Shown piece after piece: positions 53,626-63,501 of a stretch of DNA of 64,000 nucleotides. Below the pieces are notes generated by a model. That model did no database searches. It saw only the letters and a list, made by a program, of their open reading frames with translations, and was not told where the DNA came from. Source of the DNA: Fulvia fulva (taxonomy: Eukaryota; Ascomycota; Dothideomycetes; Mycosphaerellales; Mycosphaerellaceae); the NCBI RefSeq assembly GCF_020509005.1, contig NC_063014.1, positions 868,001 to 932,000 of the forward strand, written 5' to 3'. Positions within the stretch are counted from its first letter, which is position 1. Each line of letters begins with the position of its first letter. Position numbers and translations under genes: made by a program.

Positions 53626-54704
53626 AGGTCGACGACGAGAATCACCTGTACGTGGTGTCGGCTACGAACCTCTCGTCTAGCTACGAGAGAGCCAAGTATT
53701 CTCACGCTGGAGCGTCGTGGGCGCGACGGGCGCGCAACGTAGGCGAAGCCGCGGCGAACAGAGGACTACCAGCAAAACGGGTATGAAAACCATCCGACGA
53801 GCGTGTACTCGTGTCGGGAGCGAGTCCCTCTTCTTTCTACGTGTAAGAAGGGCGCGGAACCGTGGCCTATACGCTCGACAGGACACCTCTGGTATGAGTG
53901 CAGAATTTTCACCTCCGGAGACCGCAAACCGAGCGGGCTGAGCGACGAACATTGGACGAGCGGACTACAGAACAACAACTGAGCGGACTATGCAACGGCG
54001 TCGAGCGGACTACGAAACAATCTGGTGTTTGCCAGCGGGCAATGCGGTGGGTAGGTGGACACGCGACGAAGCCTGTAAGGGCCTGTTGAACACCCGGTAT
54101 GGGAACGAGGGTTTTGCCTGAGGCACTGCCTGTCCCGCTACACAACGCACCTAGTCTGACATGGTAGATTGCGACGAGGAAAAGACGATAGCCTGAGCAA
54201 GGAAAAGACGGCTGTTAGGACGGGGAAAAGACGTACAATGCAAGTGGATTAGTTCTGTGATCGGGGAGGATCGAGGGCAGGGTGATAAGGAACTTCATAT
54301 TGGTTAGTAGGTGGAAACGCAAGGAGTACGCTGCCCGGCGTGGTGTGTGCCCCGAGCAAACCTGCGAGGCATGGACGGCCGCTTTCTAGAGATAGGCTGC
54401 GGTAACGCGAAGGGCGTCAAAACCTGGGGCGTGGTGTACACTGGCAGCGACGGCTGACACTGTCTGTACAGCCCGAGAGGACGGATGCGCATGTCGGTCA
54501 ATAGAGAGCACTAAAGGGCTTAGGCCTATGGAGGTGGATATTGGCTTAAGGAGCAAACAGGGAGGGAGGGCGTAGAGGGAAGCTTTTGCTCCGGGCTAAC
54601 CTCTCGAAACGAGGCTACACGGTGGTGCTAGATGAGTGGGAAAGCGCGGTTAAGACTTGTCACCTTATCTCGTAGCTAGCTTGCTAAATACGATTCCTTC
54701 CTTG
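53626..54704 (+). repeat. 1,079-bp non-LINE 5' module, copy b
   Basis: Inverse copy of 33987-35065. Internal structure: GAGCGGACTA at 53958, 53981 and 54003 (spacing 23 and 22 bp), then GGAAAAGACG at 54178, 54201 and 54224 (spacing 23 and 23 bp). No ORF above about 95 codons. The 3' boundary falls in TTCCTTG, which also occurs at the corresponding place in LINE RT, so a few bases of microhomology sit at the fusion. Confidence 0.92.
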
Positions 54705-56409
54705 CTAGACATATCGGGAGCCTTCGACTACGTGTCACACCCGCGGCTTCTCTACATCCTAAGGTCGAAAGGACTCCCTGAGTGGCTTGTCAACTTCGTA
54801 CGGTCCTACCTCCAAAACCGCAGTACGTCGATCCTGGTCGGCCAGTACAGAAGCCCATTTCAAGCAGTCCACACTGGAATCCCGCAAGGCTCAACGCTAG
54901 CACCTATTCTGTTCCTCTTCTTTATGGCGACGCTGCTCCCAGCCCTAGAATCCCAGAACACCGCTGCGAGCGGCTTCGTAGACGACACAAACATCCTAGC
55001 GTGGTCTTCCTCGACTGAGGAGAACTGTAGGCTACTAGAAGAGAAGCACAAGATCTGCGAGGACTGGGCTAGGAGGCACGGGGCTCGGTTTGCCCCAGAA
55101 AAGTACAATCTGATACACTTTACGCGCCGGCCACGGTTCCACAATATGCAAGCTTCTATCCAGATACAGGGGCACACGACTAACCCGGCAAATCAGCTCA
55201 GGATCCTCGGACTATGGGTGGACCCGGCGCTACGGTGGAGGAAGCACGTACAGGCAATATTACGGAAAGCTGAACAGAATATGGCATCATGCCAGAGGCT
55301 CACTGCGTCCACATGGGGGGCGGACTTCCGGCAGTCACGACTTCTATATACGGCTATTGTACGGCCAGTCCTTACCTATGGCAGCCAAGTGTGGTCCTTA
55401 GGCGAGAGGGCCTGCCCATCGAAGGGACTCGTCGCGCCGCTAGCGAAGATCCAAAACCAATGCCTAAGGAAGGTCACCGGGGCATATAAGTCGACACCAA
55501 CGAGGATGCTTGAGCACGAGACCGCTATACCGCCGATCGACCTATACATCCAGGGACTACGGACCTCCTACTTAGGCAAGTCGGCACAGTACCCAGTACA
55601 GAAGGTCATCGCCAGTGCAGTCGCAAGGGCCCGCGAATCAGTACCAGCGCACAAGGGCATTCGACCCGGAAACGAGCCGAACTACCGGGCAAGGGACGAA
55701 CAGCTAGCAACACAATGGGAAGGTGAGAAATCGTTTGTAGAGCAACTATGGAAAGAGAGGTGGAACAACCAGGTTGTAGGGCATAGTGGACGCCCTCAGC
55801 CAGCGGGACAACCTAAGGAATGGTCAGCTACAAAATCCGCGGTCAAGCACCCCCCGAAGCTCATCCACTACCGCCTTACGAGGGCACAGAGTAGCATAGC
55901 AACCCAACTGCGAAGCGAACACATCGGCCTCCAGGGGTACCTATCATGGAGGAAGGTTCCAGGATACACGAATACTAGCTGCCCCTGCGGCTATCGCTCC
56001 CAGAACGTACGGCACGCACTCCTCGTCTGTCCGAGGTGGTCGCTAGGAAGGGGGGAGTGGATGGCAAAGGCGAGGAACCGGACGATTGGGGCACTTCTTA
56101 ACAACGCTGAAGACCTACGGCGCATTACGAACTGGATACTAGAGAAGGGCTGGCTAGAACAGTACCGCCTAGTAGGAGCAGTGCAGGAAGAGAGGACACG
56201 ACGCAGCGCGACGAGACCGGCTAGGAGCGGGGGCTAACGGGGTAGTGACATGGACTACGTACGTTCAGAGGGAAAGCTAATCTAGACAAGGAGTAGTCGG
56301 GGGCGGGAAGGGTTTTCACCTATTCGGGTTTCCCTTTGTACATAACAATAGATATATACCTGCATAGGCCGGATAGGGTCCTAGAACAGGGGAATGACAA
56401 ATCTATCTA
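53630..56409 (+). mobile_element. Chimeric retroelement b: 1,079-bp unknown segment fused to LINE-B 3' half
   Basis: A 2,780-bp insertion in the right LTR of Copia-1, flanked by TTTAGTACTAAAGGT (53615-53629 and 56410-56424); the last four bases AGGT also match the element start. The first 1,079 bp are the same module as in chimeric element a. From about 54,705 it is LINE-B: DISGAFDYVSHPRLLYIL through the C-terminal CPCG region, the 3' untranslated region and an ATCT tail. It is not RIPed. The uninterrupted Copia-1 LTR at 38.8 kb shows the exact empty site, so the insertion boundaries are certain to within the microhomology. Confidence 0.95.
54701..56237 (+). CDS. LINE-B reverse transcriptase, 5'-truncated, open frame
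   Basis: About 511 residues in frame from the fusion to the stop at 56235-56237. Motifs: DISGAFDYV, TGIPQGSTLAPILFLFF, SGFVDDTNILAW, FAPEKYNLIHF, LRILGLWVDPALRW, MLEHETAIPPIDLYIQGLR and the C-terminal CPCGYRSQNVRHALLVC. It is the un-RIPed counterpart of 29,715-31,250. The frame extends about 16 codons upstream into the unknown module and begins at TTG, not ATG. Endonuclease and early RT blocks are missing, so it is probably not an autonomous enzyme. Confidence 0.9.
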
Positions 56410-56717
56410 TTTAGTACTAAAGGTGTCTCTACTATCGGTATAGAGACTACGTCTCTTATACCTATATAGAGGGATATTGCTCTAGTCCTAGTTCTGTTTT
56501 ACTACGCCTTATCGGTTTTACCTATATCTTATCCTACGACGGTAGTTCCTCCGACAGTCTCGTACTAACTAGCTAAGCGACTTTAGGTCCTCTAAGTCGC
56601 TCCTACTATTCGTACGGTATCTCGGTAGTATTACCGTACTATTGTCTCGACTAGCTTAGTATATACTAAGTTAGTCTTAGTACCGTACGATATGCCTACT
56701 AGCCTATATTCGTAATA

Positions 56718-56814
56718 AATAAGGTGTTTACGAAGGTAATAAGAGATGTACTAGATACGATAGATATAAGAGGAGAGGAGAGTACTCCGGAGCGTACTCT
56801 AAGAGGGGGGGTAG
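56718..56814 (+). mobile_element. Gypsy-2 3' end with polypurine tract
   Basis: Continuation of the Gypsy-2 tail after Copia-1. AAGAGGGGGGGTAG at 56801-56814 is a polypurine tract on the plus strand, directly before an LTR-like TATTACCG start, matching the orientation of the chromodomain at 38,335-38,530. Confidence 0.75.
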
Positions 56815-56999
56815 TATTACCGTACCGGCGTACATTTACTTAAACCCGCGGGCACGTCTCTAGACCTCGCGCCCGCTAACTAATCCGACTAGCGGCTTAG
56901 CGCCCGTATATAACTCTCGCGCTCTCCGCGCCTCCCTTAGATAGAACATCTATTCGACTTATACCTTACCTAACTACGTACTTATACCTACTTATAATA
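56815..56999 (+). repeat. Gypsy-2 3' LTR (boundary at right approximate)
   Basis: Starts TATTACCGTACCGG (RIPed TGTTAC) after the polypurine tract and probably ends at CTTATAATA, giving about 185 bp, like the 184-bp LTR of Gypsy-1. It contains a TATATAACTC box followed by a C/T-rich stretch. No second copy is in the window, so the right end is a judgement. Confidence 0.6.
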
Positions 57000-57926
57000 C
57001 TACCCTAGTCTACCTTAGGTAAGAAAGGTCCTTAGATCTTATTCCTAACTACTATCTTCCTAGAATATAATATATATTAAGAAGAAGAGAACTCTACTAC
57101 CTACTTTAAGGAGGACACTAAGAGAGAAGTCCTCTATAGAAGAACTTAGGAAAATAGTAAAGAAACTTAGCTCTAATATACTATTACTCTAGAAGAACTA
57201 GGCCTAGTCTTATATCTCTAAAGTAAAGACGACTAGAAAAGGGGTTTCCGCCTAAGAGTCACGTGACTTATGCAGCTCATCCCTAGAGACAATGTCTAAT
57301 AATAATGAGTATAATAAAGTAGCTTACTTAACTATAGAAGTCTAAGGCAAGTTCCCCTCGTTAGAGTAGTTACTTAACTCCTTTACTTTATCCTATATAG
57401 CTAACTAAAGCTACCTCTTTAGATCTATAACTCCCTTAATAAGAAAGAAATAGATTAAAGTAGGAGGAAGGTTTTTATCAACCACTTATATTAGGAATGT
57501 AGAGATAAGTAGGAGAGCTAGTAGAAAAGTTGTTTTAGAAGATGTCCTACTTATACCTAAGCTAGGAGTAAACCTAGTTTAATAGAACTAGTTTAGTAAG
57601 TAGTTTAGTGTTTAGCCTCTATTATTTTCTCTTATTTCCCCCTCTAGTAAGACTATTATCTAGATAAAGCTCCTTAGAGGGGTTCTATTTATTAATAAGA
57701 TTTCTCCTCTCCTATAAGAACAGGTACATTACTCATTATATACACTACTAATAGAGAATGCCTTTGTAACTACTTAATTAGAGACCGACCTAAAGTAGTA
57801 GAAGCTTTAGTATAGAAGATTTATATACTTTAGGAAGAATTTGCTCTAGAATCTTTATAAGGTAATAGACTTAAAAGAACCTATTCCTATCCCTAAGGAT
57901 AGCTTTTACTAGTATAGAGTATGTTC
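57000..57926 (+). mobile_element. Copia-5 gag-protease fragment, RIPed
   Basis: Plus-strand codons around 57,350-57,600 read SLEWLLNSFTLSYIANQSYL, then RKKWIKVGGRFLS and LIPKLGVNLVSIELVSK, the copia aspartic protease region (LLDSCASSHMT) with RIP damage. The GAG-pre-integrase region follows to 57,926, where Copia-3 begins. The first roughly 100-250 bp are unassigned. A short patch near 57,255-57,300 keeps CA/TG dinucleotides and appears less mutated. Confidence 0.7.
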
Positions 57927-58160
57927 TATTAAGAATATATAGGCCGTAGGTCAAGTATATAGGTGTAGGTGTGTTATGTAACTAGATCTCGTGACTAGGG
58001 TTTACTAGCCTATAGGCTAGTAAACATCCGGATACCTAGTATCTACCTATACTAATACTAGCGATACTATATATAGATATACGCTATCCTATTGGGTCCT
58101 TCTTCGTCTTTCGTATAATCCGCCGTCTTCTACTACTACGTAACTCGTACCTATTTAATA
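57927..58160 (+). repeat. Copia-3 5' LTR (234 bp)
   Basis: Runs TATTAAGAATATATAGG to CTATTTAATA. The Copia-4 LTR at 59802-60035 is the same length and its reverse complement begins TGTTGAGAACATATAGG, so the differences here are the expected TG to TA and CA to TA changes. Confidence 0.92.
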
Positions 58161-59801
58161 GGTTATAAGCCCGTGTTAGTAACTCGGTATTTTACCCTCG
58201 ACAAAGTCGTATTAGAGTTACTCCTCTTTAGAACAAAAGGAAGGCAGACTAGAGGCCGCACCCGCCTTATATAGGAAGCTATAGCCGTGCTAGAGGTGTT
58301 TATAAGACGTAAAAGAGCCTAGTAAGGCACTGTTAGACTCCGAGTTAGAGAGCATATACTAATACCTTAGACAAGTAGGCGAGCTTACTAAGAAGAGTCG
58401 CTCTCCGGACATCGCGTTTGTATCGACTAACTGTTCATTCTAAGAGAGCCGTAGTGTCTTAGAAACCCCCTCTACTAAGAGAGTTACGCTATAGTGTCTT
58501 AGTACTTATACGATCCTTACCGACCGAATATATCCTTTTACCTAAGGGTAGCTAACCTGTCCCTTAACTTACAAAAAATAGAGAACGTGACTAGGTTCTT
58601 AAGAAAGAGAGTAGCACCTGTTCTAATAAGAGAGAACCACGAAACATAGTTCAAGCTAATTAGAATACACCTAGTATTAAAGTAGGTTAACTAGGTCCTC
58701 GAAGACATTATTACGGACATTCCCGCTATAACCCTATCTATAGCGACACCCTCTATATTATTGGAGTCATCCCTTCCTTTAGATCAAGCGATAAGGAAGG
58801 TATCGTATAGACGGCATAATATAACGGCCCTATATAAGATATATATCTGTCTGTTAATAGATAATTAAGAGATAATATACGAGATCCGGTATACGAAGGA
58901 GTTATAGGAATAGGCTAAAGCTAAATATAAGAGAAGACTTCTCGCTACTAGAAGAAGTTTGCTTTAGCAATACACCAATTTCGTGATAATAGAGGACTAG
59001 TCAATAGATGACGCCTAGTAGGAGCTTAGCTCAATTGTAAGGAGGGCTGTTTCAATCTCGGCTTAGTTCTAAGACATCAAGACTAAGGACAGAAAGATCT
59101 AGCAACTCTTAGTAGCTCTACTAGACTCATTTGGCTCAATTCGCGATGCAATTGATGCCTAGGTGAATCTCTTACTATAAGACATTCTTACAATTCTTAG
59201 GGAGAAGCAAGAATCAATGATTTATTAAGGGATTGCTATGTTTACTAAGAAGGGTTTCTAGGGCAAGCTTACGTACTATCTCTACGATAGTAACTATTTT
59301 ATAAGCAAGTGCCTATACCTTTCTATAGCTTAGTAGGCTATTAGGAACAAGGACAAACTAGCTAGGGTTACCTACCCTACTAAGAGATAACCGTTACTAC
59401 CTTATAGGAGGTCATTATTACTAAACCTTCGTGATGTCCTTAAGGTAATAACGGACCTTATAAAGTAGATAAAGGAGAGCCGCAAGCTAAAGGCCTCCTC
59501 TAGTAAGAAGCCTATAAGGGCCTATACGACCTAGGAAGACGTATTAGACTCTAAGATACTATTAGAAGATAATAATGTTAATGAGGTTGCCTATTCTACT
59601 ATAGAAGCCAAAGGTAAGTACCCCTCGTCCGAGTAGTTACTTAACTCTTATACTTCATTATATATAACTGACTAAGATTTACTATTTAGGATACTAAAGC
59701 CTCTTTAAAAGAGAAAGTGGACCAAGGTTAGGGGTGGCTATCTATAAGCTATATATATAGGAAGTATAGTAATAGGTAGTCCTTCTAGAAAGCAAATTAT
59801 C
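57927..59801 (+). mobile_element. Copia-3, 5' LTR to protease, RIPed, truncated by Copia-4
   Basis: Begins with a 234-bp LTR (57927-58160), followed at once by a primer-site-like GGTTATAAGCCCG, then gag. The gag C-terminus and protease (about 59,390-59,800) read DVLKVITDLIKQIKESRKLK, SSEXLLNSYTSLYITDQD and KRKWTKVRGGYLQ, with X a stop. These match Copia-4 residue for residue apart from RIP-type changes, so they are the same family. The element is cut at 59801 by Copia-4 in the opposite direction; the rest of pol is not in the window. Confidence 0.85.
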
Positions 59802-60035
59802 TATTAAATAGGTACGAGTTACGTAGTAGTAGAAGACGGCGGATCATATAAAAGACGAAGAAGAACCTAATAGGATAGCGTGTATCTATATACAGTATCG
59901 CCGGTGTTAGTGTAGGTAGATGCTAGGTGTCCGGATGTTTGCTAGCCTATAGGCTGGCAAACCCTAATCACGTGATCTAGTCACATGACACACCTACACC
60001 CACATGCTTGTCCTGCGGCCTATATGTTCTCAACA
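59802..60035 (-). repeat. Copia-4 3' LTR (234 bp)
   Basis: Inverse of the Copia-3 LTR. In element orientation TGTTGAGAACATATAGG ... TATTTAATA, with an intact TG start. Confidence 0.92.
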
Positions 60036-62184
60036 CTCCTACTTAGGCCACATAGTCTCCTACAATCCCTTTACGTAAGCTAGAGCTGCCTTATAAAGTT
60101 TTGGAACTACTAGCTATTAAGGGGCTTTATTAACCTATTAGTAGCTATGTCCTTTATATAGTAGTAGTCCACTACAATCTTCTTCTACCACTAGAGATGT
60201 CTGACATAGTTATATACAACATCAATATGCTTTGACCTTTTATATACATAGGCATCTTTAACAAGTGTTAAAGCGGCTTAGTTGTTACCTATAAGCTTGA
60301 CTAGCCTTAGCTCGTCAACAGTGCCCCTACTTGCCCTTACACTCGGCTAGAAAGAGCTCTTTCCCACTAGTTCTAGGCACCCCATTTCCCTGAGGACAGC
60401 AGCAAGAAATTGTGACTGCTTTGCGGCTGCGTTTATAGCTATGAACTTAGCTTCTATTGTTGATGTTGTAATAGACTTCTGCTTCCTACTTATCTAGGAC
60501 ATAGGTGATCTATAAAGGAACTATACGTATCCCAGAATTGAGACTCTATCCACTTTGTCTATAGCGTAGTCAGAGTCCGAGTATCCCTAGAGATTGCCCC
60601 CTCCCTTTCTATATATAAGACCTAGGTCTAGGTACGACCGTAGGTATCGGGAGAGCTTCTTTAAAGCCTTTATATACTACTACGAGGGATCAGCAACATA
60701 TGAGCTAATTCTTCTAAGGGGGAATGCTAAGTCTGGCCTTGTCATTGTTATTAGCCACATCTAGGTACTATTGTAGCTCTAGTAATCCTGTTTGTTACAC
60801 CTCTTATCTATAGGTGCCGTAGGCACTAAGTACTCGTAGCTCTCTATAGGTAAGTAGGTTAGCGTAGCCTTCTCTCTAGCTATGTTCATCTTGGCTAAGT
60901 TAGCGTAGACATAGTGTCCTTGATCAAGCTTTAAAGTGCCTTAGGACCTGTCTCTTGTAATCCTCTTCTAAGGATCTTCGTAGGTTCACTAAGATCTTTA
61001 ATCTTAAACACTTTTCCAAGCTTAGCCTTAAACTACTAAACATCTAATAGCTTCGGAGCTGCAATAGGTATGTCATCTATATAGGTAAGGACTATAAGGT
61101 CTCTATCCGTATAGACAAGTAGGCATAGATCTACCTAGGACTAGGTAAATCTAATCTTCTCTAGCTTCGTAACACAGAGCTTGTTCTAGTCTCTAGCTGC
61201 TTGCTTAAGCCTATAAAGGCTTCGTAGGACCTTAAACACTATGTTTAGAGGTGCTTCAACTCCTAGGGGTGGGATTATATAGATGTCTTCAAGGAGGCTG
61301 CTTTAGGTAAAAGCATTATTCACATCTACTAGGTGTATCTCGAGATCTCTCTTACACACTACTACCATAAATACTCGGAGAGTATTATGTCTAACAGTAG
61401 GTACAAAGGTCTCTTCGAAGTCAGCCCTATATTTCTATGAAAATCCTCTTATAACTAGTCTTGCCTTGAACTTCTTAATAGCTCTACTAATCATTCTTTT
61501 CACATTAAAGACCTACCTAGAAGTAATTAGATTCGTACCCTTTGGCGGTACAACTGCTTCCTAGGTGTTGTTGCTTACTAAGGCAATAAGTTCGTCCTCG
61601 ATTGCCTCTCTCTATATATGTCCCTATTCGGGGTCTCCTACGGCTACCTTATAGGACTTTGGGATTGGCACTTCCTGCTAATAGGCTATGGCCTGCCTAA
61701 TAGCAGCAAATGTATGTTCTTCTACGTCGTTCAGAATGTCCTCTACCTAGCTTATTGTAGGGTCTAGATGGAACATCTAGGCGATAAGAGCCTTATAGTG
61801 TTTAGCCTTATGCTATTCAGAGTTATCATCTCCGTCCCCCCTTGACCTCTTGTTACCTACAACCTGAGGTGGCGCTAGGTGTTTAGATAGGTCGAACTGA
61901 ACGACATCTTCTTTTTCTTTTATTGGAGTACCCTGATCTCCAAACTTCTGGTATTCCCTAATGTCCTTTAGGGGAGGGGGAAGTTGCACAGACAGCGGTT
62001 GCTATAGTGTTAATGACTCGGGTAGGTTCTGTACAGATCCACCGTTATCGGCCTTCGACAGTGTTGAAACCGCCTCAATATTTTCTCCTAGCCTTCGTAA
62101 CGGTGTTTCTGATAATCCCCTATCGGAAAATTTCGCCCCAAAGGGCTTCCTCCCAATAGGATTGCGCTGTGGCGCTCGACTCGG

Positions 62185-62406
62185 CTAGTTAGTGAAGGTG
62201 ATACCAAGATCCATATCTCCCCCCTTCTCATTCTCAAACCAGTCGACGTGACTATACGCTTTTATAGCTTTTATGTCGGGATCCCAGAACAGCCATTGTT
62301 TTGTGGTGTTTTCTGAGCAGCCCACAAACACGGCTTCTTTTCCTCGGTTCATCAACTTGTCTCTCCTCAAGCCTTGAGGTTGGGCTCTTGGGTCTATATA
62401 GACCAC
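62185..62406 (-). pseudogene. Copia-4 integrase C-terminal fragment
   Basis: An open 73-codon stretch within the mutated pol: KLMNRGKEAVFVGCSENTTK, then YSHVDWFENEKGGD. It corresponds to the segment after the copia integrase core that leads into RT. Stops on either side separate it from the rest, so it is part of a broken polyprotein rather than a gene of its own. Confidence 0.8.
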
Positions 62407-63501
62407 AGCTTTATATCCCTAGACGCGGAAATGGTCGACTGACGGTACTTAGCCAGTAAAGGCTTCTTCTAGTAAAAGAGCAATACTATCAATGATCGGA
62501 CCATTAGGCAGTCTGTTTCTGATCACAGTCTGTGCTTACAAAGCTTCTGGCCAGAACTTAACTAGCATGCCAGAGTCTTCAAGCATAGCCCGGACTGTGT
62601 TCTCAGAGGCTTGAATTGACCTTTCTACAGGTCCATTCTGAAGAGAGTTGTAGGCATCAGTTGTGTCCATCTGAGTGCCAAACTCCTTCTCCCACTCTTT
62701 TAGCAAGGCGAGAATTTCCTTTGCACCATCACTACGGATCGCAGACAGAAAGCACCTTGACTGCCGTTCTGCCTAGACCTTCCAATCCCGTAGGGCTGCA
62801 GGAGCGTCGCTCCTGGCCTTCAAAGGGATTACCCACTTCTTCCTAGAGAAGTTGTCTACAATCTCAAGCCAATATTTGTATCCTAGCCTAGAGACTGCGC
62901 CCTGAAAAGGCCCACAGATGTCAATAGAGATGAGGGCCAGCCTCTCCCCTTTCCTCTCTGTGGTAGGTCCTTTGAACTTCCTTATGTTTGCAAGGGAGTA
63001 GACCTTGCAATTCTGGTGTTCAGAAGGAACAGGAATGGGATCTTTCTTGTCAGTGACTCTATACAGGTTTCTTAGCAGTCCCTTGCCAAGGTGTGCACAT
63101 CTTCTATGCCATAGCTCCTACTGATCTTCGGACTCAGTGTTAGCCATAGCGGTACCGTCACGTTCTTAAGAGAGTATGCTAGCATGCTGTGGCTCAAGAA
63201 TTTCCGAGATCGAGTAGATAAACGGTACTCCTCCTCGAAGTTTAGTCTGGACAACGGGTTTACTAGACAAGGATTTTAGGGTGAAACTAGGTGGTTAGAC
63301 AGCAAACTGTTAGCTGAATTGATTCCACGAAACAAGACTAACTCTAAGGCCAGGAACAAACAGGACATTTTCTAAGACAATTTGCTTTCTAGAAGGACCA
63401 CCCATTACTACACTTCCTATATATGTAGCTTGTAGATAGCCACCCCCAACCTTGATCCACTTCCTCTTTTGAAGAGGCTTCAGTGTCCTGAATAGTGAAT
63501 C

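Larger units (their letters stand above)
38699..56717 (-). mobile_element. Copia-1 LTR retrotransposon, RIPed, host of nested LINEs
   Basis: LTRs of about 405 bp (38699-39103, and 53518-56717 after removing an insertion) bound a minus-strand Ty1/Copia. From right to left: a primer-site-like GGTTATAAGCCCGGG next to the right LTR, gag, protease (LLDSYTSLYITD, the RIPed LLDSCASSHMTD, about 52,130), integrase (about 50,800-51,700), RT (49,640-50,300 and 39,850-40,140) and RNase H (39,270-39,700: SDYAIDRVDRVLILGHVQL, KKQKSIATSTVEAEF, VKDAYIYERSKYI). RT is split by LINE-A. RNase H next to the left LTR sets the orientation. The element interrupts Gypsy-2 between its chromodomain and its polypurine tract. 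Stops are abundant and RIP-like. Confidence 0.9.
53518..56717 (-). repeat. Copia-1 5' LTR, split by a chimeric element
   Basis: LTR parts 53518-53629 and 56410-56717 correspond to the single LTR at 38699-39103, with few differences, mostly single-base. The gap is the insertion at 53630-56409. Confidence 0.88.
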
